From Gemmatimonadota bacterium (lineage in GTDB: Bacteria > Gemmatimonadota > Gemmatimonadetes > Palauibacterales > Palauibacteraceae), in the NCBI GenBank assembly GCA_029262175.1, contig JAJCZV010000237.1:1-35543 (forward strand): DNA of 35,543 bases. The letters run 5' to 3'. The position numbers were made by a program, and so were the translations under genes. A model generated the notes under the pieces. That model did no database searches. It was not told where the DNA came from and saw only the letters and a list, made by a program, of their open reading frames with translations. Positions within the stretch are counted from its first letter, which is position 1, and every line of letters begins with the position of its first letter. Shown in pieces: positions 1 to 7,464 of the stretch.

Positions 1-218
1 ATATCGGATCCGTCGCTGGGCGGCACGAACTGACCGTCCACAAACGGGTTCCGGCGGACGAGCAACTCGGCGGGTCGATACGCTCCGATCACCGATGCGA
101 ACTGATCCAAGAAGGGCGGGCCATACGGGTTGTTGTCCGTATCACACCCCACCGCCCCAAGGGAGGCGGACAACGCCAGCCCAGCCAATAAGCTCGTCCG
201 AACCAGGCTTCCCGTCAT
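1..218 (-). CDS. Putative lipoprotein, N-terminal part only
   Basis: The first 72 codons of a minus-strand gene whose 3' end lies outside the window. It starts at ATG 218-216, with a good ribosome binding site (AAGGAG) about seven bases upstream. The N-terminus has a short positive region (R7), a hydrophobic stretch at about residues 9-23 and a lipobox, GAVGC, with the cysteine at residue 25. It should therefore be lipidated and anchored in the outer or inner membrane. The mature part visible here (about 47 residues) starts with an Asp/Asn-rich linker. It contains no motif I recognise, so no function is proposed. It reads away from the DUF1015 gene, so the 281 bases between them probably hold both promoters. 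Confidence 0.7.
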   Translation of the reverse strand, partial: MTGSLVRTSLLAGLALSASLGAVGCDTDNNPYGPPFLDQFASVIGAYRPAELLVRRNPFVDGQFVPPSDGSD

Positions 219-417
219 TTGAGAACTCCTTCGTCACGCAATCCTAAATGCTACCACTCCGCCGACCAGCAGCAAGATACGCTCCGCCCAGGCCCCGGGG
301 GAAGCCTTCAAGTGTCATGTTTGTGTATGGGACCGGTCGACCGACCGGCGCCGAGAAGCGTAAGTATCGAGCAGCATTGATCAAAACGAGTCCCGAACTT
401 CTGTCTCGGGGCTCGTC

Positions 418-448
418 CGGTCGCGGCGTTGCGCGGACGCCGCGACCG
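418..448. other. Strong hairpin in leader of the DUF1015 gene
   Basis: Twelve Watson-Crick pairs (418-429 with 437-448) plus a possible T-G closing pair enclose a loop of about five to seven bases. The arms are GC-rich (CGGTCGCGGCG against CGCCGCGACCG). It lies about 50 bases before the ATG at 500 and has no T-run after it, so it is not a canonical terminator. It may be an mRNA leader structure, or a DNA site between the two divergent genes. I see no other feature or gene in 219-499. Confidence 0.5.
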
Positions 449-499
449 AACCAGCGTGTCGCGCGACCGCCAGCGAAGTGCGCCTTCTCTAGAGGAAAC

Positions 500-1747
500 A
501 TGGTCACCATCCGTCCGATACCCCGCGCCCTAGTTCCGACCGACTCAGATGCGGCTGCGCGAATCTCAGCTCCGAACTATGACGAGTTCCAGGGCGACCG
601 CGAAATCTGGAGCGTCATCCGGGCGGCTCCCGACTCGGTGCTACGCATCACGATGGCCCACTGCGACACTCCAGACGCGGACGCCATCCTGGCGGGAGAT
701 TCCGAGCCGGTGTTGGCGCACGCCAGAACGAACTTCGAAGCACTGGCCTCATCTCCCCTCACCGCCGTGCGTCCTCGTATCCTATTCATCTACGAGATCG
801 TTGACCCCGCGCGCCCCGACATCCGACAGATCGGCCTCGGCGGGATGGCGCGCACGTCTGAGATTTTGACCGCCGATACTCCGCGAGGGTCGATCATCCG
901 CAACGAGGGAGTTCGCGAACCGAAGGCGCTGGGCCGCGCGAAACTCATCTCGGCGACGAACGCGATCATTGGTACGGTGAACAACGCCGTTGAAGACAAG
1001 GACGGCAAACTCGCCGCAGCGTTGGAGGCACATGCCGACCGGCGCGATCCGGACTATCAGGTAGCGGGTTCGCGCGAAACGGAGCATCGGATCTGGCTCG
1101 TGGAGGAACCGGGGGAGATCGCGCGTCTGCAGCAGTTGTTGTCCGATGAGCCGGAGGCCTACGTCGCGGACGGCAACCACCGAAGCGCGGCCGCCGCGAT
1201 GCTCGGACATGAGACTTTTCTTGCTGTCTTCTTCACGGCAGATCGGATGGGCATCGATCCCTACAACCGGCTCGTCCGACTACCAGATGGCCTGGATGAC
1301 ACGGCTCTGTCGGAGTCCATCGAACGTTGGTTTCACGAGGATGAACCGGCTTCAGTCCCCTACCAACCGCGCGAGACCCATCGGGCAGGGATCTACTCGA
1401 CCTCCCGAGGTTGGCGTTCACTCGTGCCGAAGGAGGGCGCCTTCGATCCGACCGATGCGGCTGCGTCCATCGACCACGACATCGTACAGCGGACCCTGTT
1501 CGCCGATCTCGGCATCCTGGACGCAGGAGACGAGCGATTGACGTTTGTCGGGGCCAACAAAGATGCGGCATGGCTCGGCGAAGAGGTGGATCGAGGACGG
1601 GCCCAGCTGGCGGTGACTCTACCGGCCGTGACCATGGAGCAGTTTATCGACGTGTGTCGTCAGCGGCGGATGATGCCTCCGAAGTCGACTTGGTTCGAGC
1701 CCAAGATCCGCAGTGGTCTGGTGATGGCCCTACTCGGCGACGGCTGA
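500..1747 (+). CDS. DUF1015 family protein
   Basis: A 415-residue protein of the DUF1015 family, whose biochemical role is not established. I recognise it by the YVADGNHR segment at residues 221-228 (family consensus DGHHR) and by the C-terminal segment from residue 392, MPPKSTWFEPKIRSGLV, which is nearly invariant in the family. The length matches the usual 400-420 residues. The frame is open upstream to 248, but I chose ATG 500 because AGAGGA precedes it and because the family's N-terminus (an IRP motif followed by the PNYDEF segment) begins there. It is cytosolic, with no signal peptide or membrane segment. Its last 18 bases overlap the 3' end of the convergent ligase gene. It is probably monocistronic. 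Confidence 0.85.
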   Translation: MVTIRPIPRALVPTDSDAAARISAPNYDEFQGDREIWSVIRAAPDSVLRITMAHCDTPDADAILAGDSEPVLAHARTNFEALASSPLTAVRPRILFIYEIVDPARPDIRQIGLGGMARTSEILTADTPRGSIIRNEGVREPKALGRAKLISATNAIIGTVNNAVEDKDGKLAAALEAHADRRDPDYQVAGSRETEHRIWLVEEPGEIARLQQLLSDEPEAYVADGNHRSAAAAMLGHETFLAVFFTADRMGIDPYNRLVRLPDGLDDTALSESIERWFHEDEPASVPYQPRETHRAGIYSTSRGWRSLVPKEGAFDPTDAAASIDHDIVQRTLFADLGILDAGDERLTFVGANKDAAWLGEEVDRGRAQLAVTLPAVTMEQFIDVCRQRRMMPPKSTWFEPKIRSGLVMALLGDG

Positions 1748-3376
1748 GGCGCGTCGACGAAGCTCGCCTCGGTCGACCTTGCCGAGGTGCGTGCGTGGAA
1801 ACTCGGTCACAAACTCGAACCTCGCCGGTGCTTTGTACGATGCCAGACGCGTCGCCACATGCTCGCACAACAGATCGGCGAGTTCGTCACGCGGGTCCTC
1901 GATCGAGATGACCCAAGCCACCGGCTCGGTAAGTCCGTCGGCGTTCTTCACGCCGATGACCGCGACCTCTCGTACCCCGTCGTGTGCAAGCAAGCAGTTC
2001 TCTACCTCCTTGGGCGAGAGCCATTTTCCTTTTACCTTGAGCATGTCGTCGCCGCGACCGCAGTAAGAGAAAACTCCCTCGGCGTCGCGCACGACCATAT
2101 CGCCCGATACGTACCATTCGCCCTGAAACGCTTGACTGGATTTCTCCACCTGTTGCCAGTATCCGATCGCGCGCGATCCGCCTCGCACCCATAACCACCC
2201 CACCTCGCCATCGGGCACATCGCCCCCCTCATCATCCCGCACGCGCACGTCGAAGCCAGGGACCGCCGTTCCCAACGTTCCCGGCCGAACGTCCCCCGGC
2301 CGATTGCTCAGAAACACATGCCACATCTCGGCCGTGCCAAGACCGTCGAGCAGGTCGGTCCCGTACGCCTCGTCCCACCGTCGGTGCAGCTCGGCAGGCA
2401 GGGCCTCGCCAGCGGACGTCGCCAGACGCAACGAGGACAGGTCGCGCTCGTGGCCATCGGGCGTCGCGAGCATCTGATTGACCATCGTTGGCACATTGAC
2501 CAGGAGGGTCGGACGCAGCGCCTCGATCTTTTCGAAGAGCACCTCGGGAGTGCACCGCTCCGGAAACAACGCCGCGGTCGCGCCCACGGAAAAGGGAAAG
2601 AGGAGGTTCGTGCCGGTCGCGTACCCGAAGAACAACTTGGGCACGGAGAGCGTGATGTCGGCCTCCGTCAGACCGAGTACGCCCTTTCCGTAGCGCTCGG
2701 TGGTGTTCGCGAAGGAAGCATGGGTTTGCACGACCGCCTTGGGACGACCGGTCGTGCCGCCGCTAAAGAGCCAGATCGCCGCATCATCGCGGTGGGTGGG
2801 ATAGGTGTCCAACACGGCTGGAACCGCCTCGAGTCGCTCCTCAAACGCTGGTCCGCCAACCACCAGGGTCTGTCGCGGCGCGCATACGCCCACGCCCCAG
2901 GGAGGTTGCCGGGACTCGGCCGCCTCAAACGGTGTCGACTGGACGGCGTGGCGCCGCGCTTCTTCAAAGAACGGGGCTCGATCGCCATCGACGAAGAGCA
3001 CCGCACCTCTGGTGTATCGGAAGAAGTACTCGATTTCGTCCGGCTTGAGGTGCGGGTTGAGCATGACCGCGACCGCGCCGATCTTGAGCGTCCCGAATAA
3101 GGCGGCCACGAATTCTGGGCCATCGGGCAGCGCGATGAGAACCCGTTCCTCCGGCCGCACGTCCGCGCGGAGAAGCAGGTTCCCGAACCGGTTCGCGAGT
3201 TCGTTCACGTCCGCGTAGGACAGCGAACGCGAAGTCGTCAGAATCGCCCGTCGATCCCCCCGACCTTCAGTCACCCGATCTTCGAGAAAGTAGCGGGCAA
3301 TGTTGAAGGTCTCGGGTGGTTCAAAATGCGGCGCCGCTTCGCTCGCGGACGGAGCTTCGATCGGTTTTGCAGACAT
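1730..3376 (-). CDS. Benzoate-CoA ligase family enzyme, probably anthranilate-CoA ligase
   Basis: A 548-residue acyl/aryl-CoA synthetase that adenylates a carboxylate and transfers it to CoA. Adenylation-family motifs are all present: SGGTTGRPK (P-loop, 205-213), DGLGTAEMW (344-352), YVSGDMVVRD (422-431), GRGDDMLKVKG (440-450) and LGK with the catalytic lysine at 533. The segment KLFFGYATGTNLLFPF (247-262) is typical of the benzoate-CoA ligase branch. The neighbouring kynU and 2-aminobenzoyl-CoA monooxygenase/reductase point to 2-aminobenzoate (anthranilate) as substrate; this is inference, and benzoate or salicylate cannot be excluded from sequence alone. The start at 3376 is preceded by AGGTGAGG. 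It is transcribed divergently from the eight-gene operon starting at 3484, leaving about 107 bases for both promoters. Confidence 0.85.
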   Translation of the reverse strand: MSAKPIEAPSASEAAPHFEPPETFNIARYFLEDRVTEGRGDRRAILTTSRSLSYADVNELANRFGNLLLRADVRPEERVLIALPDGPEFVAALFGTLKIGAVAVMLNPHLKPDEIEYFFRYTRGAVLFVDGDRAPFFEEARRHAVQSTPFEAAESRQPPWGVGVCAPRQTLVVGGPAFEERLEAVPAVLDTYPTHRDDAAIWLFSGGTTGRPKAVVQTHASFANTTERYGKGVLGLTEADITLSVPKLFFGYATGTNLLFPFSVGATAALFPERCTPEVLFEKIEALRPTLLVNVPTMVNQMLATPDGHERDLSSLRLATSAGEALPAELHRRWDEAYGTDLLDGLGTAEMWHVFLSNRPGDVRPGTLGTAVPGFDVRVRDDEGGDVPDGEVGWLWVRGGSRAIGYWQQVEKSSQAFQGEWYVSGDMVVRDAEGVFSYCGRGDDMLKVKGKWLSPKEVENCLLAHDGVREVAVIGVKNADGLTEPVAWVISIEDPRDELADLLCEHVATRLASYKAPARFEFVTEFPRTHLGKVDRGELRRRASAVAE

Positions 3377-3483
3377 GCCTCACCTTACCGAACGACTTTC
3401 CAGGCATCAAACGGAGGCCGGCCCGCGCCCCGGTATTGACGGGCGGACTTGCATCGGTTGGACTCAAATCGTACTGCGTCTAC

Positions 3484-4281
3484 ATGACCAAGCATCGTTT
3501 CGCAGATCAGACCTGGGACGACGTACGCGCGCTGGACCGCGGGCGTGCCGTGGCCATCCTCCCGACAGGAGCGACGGAAGCCCACGGACCGCACCTCCCG
3601 CTCGATACGGACGTCACCATCGCAGAAGCCATGGCGTATGCAGGTGCCGAACGACTGGCGGGGCGCGGCTTGGAGCCGTTCGTGCTTCCGCCTCTCGCGT
3701 ATACCCCCGCCTCGTTTGCGGCCGGCTTCGCTGGAACGATTACGGTCGAACCCCATACCCTTGCGGCGCTGGTGACGGACATCGCCACCAGCCTCCACCG
3801 AGCAGGGATCGGAACGCTGGCGATCGCGAACGCACACTTTGACCCCACTCACCTCGAGGCCTTGCATGCCGCTGTGGGGGCCATCACGAGCAGAGGATTG
3901 ATCGAGGTCGCGTTCCCGGACGTCACGCGGCGGCCATGGGGATCGAGACTTACCGACGAGTTCAAGAGCGGTGCCTGCCACGCCGGTCGCTACGAGGGTT
4001 CGATCGTTCTCGCCCGTACACCCGAGAAGGTCAGAGATTCGGTGATGAGCAGTTTGGAACCGAATCCGACCTCGCTGTCGAAGGCGATATCTGACGGCGC
4101 GGCGACTTTCGCGGAAGCGGGGGGCCCAAACGCGTACTTTGGTTCTCCGGCCGAGGCCACCGCGGAAGAAGGACGCGCGACGATCGAGGTATTAGGAGGG
4201 ATTCTGGAGGAAGCGGTGCTAGAGGTGCACGGAAACGGTTCGTTCAGATCCGACGATGACGCCGGAGCGCCACGCCGATGA
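3484..4281 (+). CDS. Creatininase-family amidohydrolase, candidate N-formylkynurenine formamidase
   Basis: A 265-residue metal-dependent amidohydrolase of the creatininase/MftE/ArfB family. The first metal motif TEAHGPHLPLDTD (31-43) supplies Glu32, His34 and Asp43. GTITVEP (84-90) matches the family GTI segment. HAGRYEGS (166-173) places Glu171 where the family has HAGEFETS. The usual NGHGGN loop is NAHFDP here (116-121): the metal-binding His118 is kept but the Gly-Gly-Asn is lost. The frame is open to 3316, but that would overlap the ligase gene. I prefer ATG 3484, which has no clear Shine-Dalgarno and may be leaderless; a weak TTGACG box lies at 3436-3441. The stop overlaps the next start as ATGA. 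It opens an operon containing kynA and kynU but no classical formamidase. A deformylase role is therefore inferred from context and from ArfB precedent. Confidence 0.8.
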   Translation: MTKHRFADQTWDDVRALDRGRAVAILPTGATEAHGPHLPLDTDVTIAEAMAYAGAERLAGRGLEPFVLPPLAYTPASFAAGFAGTITVEPHTLAALVTDIATSLHRAGIGTLAIANAHFDPTHLEALHAAVGAITSRGLIEVAFPDVTRRPWGSRLTDEFKSGACHAGRYEGSIVLARTPEKVRDSVMSSLEPNPTSLSKAISDGAATFAEAGGPNAYFGSPAEATAEEGRATIEVLGGILEEAVLEVHGNGSFRSDDDAGAPRR

Positions 4282-5057
4282 GCATCAGCGGCAGGGGCGC
4301 CGTGGTCACCGGCGGAGGTCGAGGAATCGGAGCGGCGGTCGCGCGCCAGCTGACGGAGTGTGGAGTTCGCGTGGTCGTGGCTGCACGCAGCTCGGCCGAG
4401 ATCGAAGCCGTCGCGACCGCATTGAGGAGCGGCGGCTCCGAGGCGTGGGCGGTGCGGTGCGACGTCGCAGATCCCGACAGCATCACCGCGCTGTTCGAGC
4501 AGGCTCGAGCCCACCTGGGAGACGTCGACATCCTGGTCAACAACGCCGGGATCGCGACCGCTGCCCCGGTCGTAAAGCTGGAATTGGCCGAATGGACCCG
4601 GCTGTGGACGGTCAACGCGACGGGGACGTTTCTCGCGATGCAGGCGACGCTCCCGGGAATGATCGAACGTGGGTGGGGCCGCATCGTGAACGTGGCCTCG
4701 ATCGCCGCGCTGCGCGGGGCTCGCTACATCTCTGGCTATGCCGCTTCCAAACACGCGGTGATGGGCCTCACGCGATCTGCCGCGGCCGAGGTGGCGAGCG
4801 CCGGTGTGACGGTCAATGCGGTCTGTCCGGGTTACGTCGACACCCCCATGACCGACGCTACCGTGTCCAACATCGTCGAGCGAACGGGCATGACCGAACA
4901 ACAGGCGCTCGACGCCATCCTCGTCACGTCGCCTCAGAGACGTCTGATCACGCCCAACGAGGTCGCGAGTTCGGTGACCTTCCTGTGCGAAGAAGCCGCC
5001 CGCCCGATCAACGGTCAGACGATCGTGCTCGACGGCGGTGCGATCTCGAGTCATTAG
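4278..5057 (+). CDS. Short-chain dehydrogenase/reductase
   Basis: A 259-residue classical SDR. It has the cofactor-binding TGGGRGIG (11-18) and NNAG (88-91) motifs and a full catalytic tetrad: Asn113, Ser141, Tyr154 and Lys158. CPGYVDTPM (183-191) is the usual substrate-side segment. ARSS at 36-39, with Arg after the second strand, is compatible with NADP(H), but cofactor choice is not certain. In this cluster it probably oxidises or reduces a hydroxyl/keto group on the dearomatised ring or ring-opened CoA ester, as a 3-hydroxyacyl-CoA dehydrogenase would. That role is inferred from neighbours. It overlaps the preceding gene by four bases (ATGA) and the RidA-like gene follows after seven bases. 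Confidence 0.85.
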   Translation: MSISGRGAVVTGGGRGIGAAVARQLTECGVRVVVAARSSAEIEAVATALRSGGSEAWAVRCDVADPDSITALFEQARAHLGDVDILVNNAGIATAAPVVKLELAEWTRLWTVNATGTFLAMQATLPGMIERGWGRIVNVASIAALRGARYISGYAASKHAVMGLTRSAAAEVASAGVTVNAVCPGYVDTPMTDATVSNIVERTGMTEQQALDAILVTSPQRRLITPNEVASSVTFLCEEAARPINGQTIVLDGGAISSH

Positions 5058-5064
5058 GAGCGCT

Positions 5065-5478
5065 GTGAGCGAAACTTTCGAGGTCTTCAACCCACTGCCG
5101 CTCGGCGAGCCGAAGGGTTGGAACAACGGGATGCTTGCGCCTGCGGGCGGTCGGTTACTCCTCATCGCGGGTCAAACCGCCCGCTCAGCGGCCGGCGTGG
5201 TGGAATCCGACGACTTCGTCGAGCAATTCAGCCTTGTGTTGGATCACATCTTGGCCGTCGTCCGCGAGGCGGGCGGTCAGCCGGAACACGTCGGACGCCT
5301 CACCATCTTCGTCACGAACCTCGACACGTATCTCTCGTCTCTTCGAGCCCTCGGCGCCGCCTATCGTGAGCGCATGGGGACCCACTATCCGGCGATGGCG
5401 CTTCTCGAAGTTTCGGGCCTGGTCGACAAGGGTGCGCTCGTGGAGATCGAGGCGACCGCTGTCCTTCCCCCGAACTAG
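5065..5478 (+). CDS. RidA/YjgF-family protein lacking the canonical arginine
   Basis: A 137-residue RidA (YjgF/YER057c/UK114) family protein. The fold signature is visible in IAGQTAR (34-40), the LDHILAVVREAGG segment and C-terminal VEIEATAV (126-133). I chose GTG 5065 because TTAGGAG precedes it directly. Archetypal RidA hydrolyses reactive 2-aminoacrylate-type enamines and imines using an arginine in a YPARS motif. Here the aligned segment is YPAMALLEV, with Met111 at the arginine position, which places it among the divergent Rid subfamilies. In this pathway the CoA-activated ring still carries an enamine nitrogen, so a deaminating or enamine-handling role is attractive. The missing arginine means this cannot be assumed. 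It is translationally linked to the genes on both sides. Confidence 0.85.
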   Translation: MSETFEVFNPLPLGEPKGWNNGMLAPAGGRLLLIAGQTARSAAGVVESDDFVEQFSLVLDHILAVVREAGGQPEHVGRLTIFVTNLDTYLSSLRALGAAYRERMGTHYPAMALLEVSGLVDKGALVEIEATAVLPPN

Positions 5479-5487
5479 GAGTTCTGC

Positions 5488-6288
5488 GTGCCGCTAGCGC
5501 CGGTCTCGTTTCTTTACGATCTCGACCGAGAAACTTCGGTCGCGACCATCACGCTGAATCGTCCGGAGCGTTTGAATGCGCTCACCTTCCAGGTGTACGA
5601 CGAACTCCGCAACGCGTTTCGCACGCTCGACACCGAAGACGGGGTGCGCGCCATCGTCATCACTGGAGCAGGCCGCGCCTTCTGCTCTGGCGGAGATGTC
5701 GAAGACATCATCGGCGCGTTGTTCGCCGAGGATGCTGCTGGACTCGTGGAGTTCACGCGCATGACCTGCGACCTGATTGCGGCAATCCGGGAGTGTCGTC
5801 GGCCCGTCGTCGGCGCCCTAAACGGGACCGTTGCCGGTGCCGGGGCGGTGATCGCCACCGCCTGCGACGTGCGGATCGCTTCCGAGTCGGCAAAGATCGC
5901 CTACCTCTTTACCAAGGTGGGCTTGTCGGGCGCCGACATGGGCGCGTCTTGGATGCTTCCGCGCATCATCGGATTGGGTCGAGCGACCGAACTCTTGATG
6001 ACCGGAGACTTCACCGACGCTCGCGAAGCACTCCGAATCGGGCTGTACAACCGCGTGGTTCCCGACGGTGAAGCCCTCACGACCGCGCAGCAGTTCGCGG
6101 CGCGCCTTGCTGCCGGCCCTTCGGCTGCACTCGCCGTGACCAAGGACGCCCTCAACCGCGAGGCGGACATGACGTTACAGGATGCACTCGAGGCGGAGGC
6201 CGTTGCTCAGGCGGCGTGTATGGAAGACTCGAATTTTCGAGAGGCATACGAAGCCTTCGTCGAGAAGCGAGCGCCGGTGTTCAAGTGA
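5488..6288 (+). CDS. Crotonase-fold enzyme (annotated enoyl-CoA hydratase/isomerase family)
   Basis: A 266-residue crotonase-superfamily protein acting on CoA thioesters. ITLNRPERLNAL (21-32), FCSGGD (65-70, CoA/oxyanion loop) and GTVAGAGA (113-120, second oxyanion loop) are clear. By eye, the two catalytic glutamates of rat enoyl-CoA hydratase (Glu144, Glu164) align with Val121 and Phe141, so simple hydratase chemistry is doubtful. Asp150 in the GADMG segment aligns with the Asp of dienoyl-CoA isomerases. It may therefore be an isomerase or a ring hydrolase on the amino-oxocyclohexene-CoA intermediate. It starts at GTG 5488 after an AGGAG site, nine bases after the RidA-like gene, and its stop overlaps the next start (TGATG). 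Confidence 0.85.
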   Translation: MPLAPVSFLYDLDRETSVATITLNRPERLNALTFQVYDELRNAFRTLDTEDGVRAIVITGAGRAFCSGGDVEDIIGALFAEDAAGLVEFTRMTCDLIAAIRECRRPVVGALNGTVAGAGAVIATACDVRIASESAKIAYLFTKVGLSGADMGASWMLPRIIGLGRATELLMTGDFTDAREALRIGLYNRVVPDGEALTTAQQFAARLAAGPSAALAVTKDALNREADMTLQDALEAEAVAQAACMEDSNFREAYEAFVEKRAPVFK

Positions 6289-7451
6289 TGGACCTGGGAC
6301 CGCCGCGAGCGTTTCTCGAACCGGCGCACATCGCCCTCGGACCCCGCATCCATGAGTTCGGGACGCGCGAGTTCGCGGGTCACACGCGGGGGGATGAGGA
6401 CGACCAGGCCGTCCGCAGGCGGGCTCGCGAGATCTGTCAACAACTGGGCGACGGTGGGTGGCTGAAGTTCGTCGCCGATCAGGACTTCCGGGCGTGCTGT
6501 GTGATTCGCGAAGGGTTGGCGTTCCATTCACCCCTTGGCGACGCGATGTTTGCCCTACAAGCGCTCGGCTCGACCCCCATCGTGCTCGCCGGTGACAAAG
6601 CGCAGAAACGTCGCTGGGTCGAGGCGGCCACCCGCGGCGAGGCCGTTGCCGCTTTCGCCATGACGGAGCCGGAGGCCGGCTCAGACGTGGGGGCGATGCA
6701 AACGACCGCGATCGACGACGGGGACTCCTACGTACTGAATGGCGTAAAGACGTTTATCTCCAACGCGGGCATCGCCGACTTTTATCTGCTGTTCGCCCTC
6801 ACCGAACCCGATGGCGGTACTCGAGGCATGTCCGCGTTCGTGTTGCCCGCGGACACGCCCGGATTCCGGTTTGTTCGGCCGCTCCTGATGGCAGACCCGC
6901 ACCCGTTGGGTGAGATCGCGCTCGAGGATTGTCGGCTACCCAAAGCCGCGCGTGTCGGCGCGGAGGGGGAAGGCTTCAAGATCGGAATGGCGACGTTGGA
7001 CCGGCTTCGGCCGACCGTGGGCGCCGCGGCTTGCGGTATGGCAGGTCGAGCCCTCCACGAGGCGCTCGGCCACGCGATCGTGCGAGAACAGTTCGGAAAG
7101 CCGTTGGCCGATTTTCAGATTACGCAGGAGAAGCTCGGTCGGATGGCAACCGACTTGACCGCTGCCCGATTGCTCGTGTATCGCGCGGCGTGGGAACGCG
7201 ACGGCGGCATGGCCCGAACCGACGTCGAAGCGGCCATGGCAAAGTCCTTCGCGACGGAGACGGCCCAGCGCGTGGTCGACGACGCAGTTCAGATATTGGG
7301 AGGTCGGGGCGTTCTCGCCGACCATCCGGTCGATCGCCTGTATCGTTCGGTACGAGCGCTCCGCATCTACGAGGGGGCAACCGAGATTCAGCGGCTTATC
7401 ATCGCGCGCCACCTCATCACCGCCCGCCGTGAGGAGATGAAGCTGACGTGA
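6288..7451 (+). CDS. Acyl-CoA dehydrogenase
   Basis: A 387-residue FAD-dependent acyl-CoA dehydrogenase, which normally removes two hydrogens alpha/beta to a CoA thioester and passes electrons to ETF. FAMTEPEAGSD (123-133) is the first family signature. GEIALEDCRLP (208-218) is the beta-domain segment. QILGGRGV (335-342) and RIYEGATEIQ (359-368) form the C-terminal signature, with Glu362 at the catalytic-base position of medium-chain dehydrogenases. I chose ATG 6288 because it overlaps the previous stop (TGATG) and gives the normal family length; the frame is open a little further upstream, to 6216. In the cluster it would dehydrogenate a reduced ring CoA ester or a later dicarboxylyl-CoA product; which of these is inference. 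Confidence 0.88.
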   Translation: MDLGPPRAFLEPAHIALGPRIHEFGTREFAGHTRGDEDDQAVRRRAREICQQLGDGGWLKFVADQDFRACCVIREGLAFHSPLGDAMFALQALGSTPIVLAGDKAQKRRWVEAATRGEAVAAFAMTEPEAGSDVGAMQTTAIDDGDSYVLNGVKTFISNAGIADFYLLFALTEPDGGTRGMSAFVLPADTPGFRFVRPLLMADPHPLGEIALEDCRLPKAARVGAEGEGFKIGMATLDRLRPTVGAAACGMAGRALHEALGHAIVREQFGKPLADFQITQEKLGRMATDLTAARLLVYRAAWERDGGMARTDVEAAMAKSFATETAQRVVDDAVQILGGRGVLADHPVDRLYRSVRALRIYEGATEIQRLIIARHLITARREEMKLT

Positions 7452-7464
7452 CGGGGAGATCGAC

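Noticed and set aside
3316..3483. N-terminal extension of the creatininase-family protein by 56 residues
   Set aside because: It would overlap the divergent ligase gene, lacks family likeness, and ATG 3484 gives the normal length and N-terminus.
3990..5165. A 391-codon minus-strand frame opposite the creatininase-family and SDR genes
   Set aside because: No recognisable domain, and both plus-strand genes have complete motif sets.
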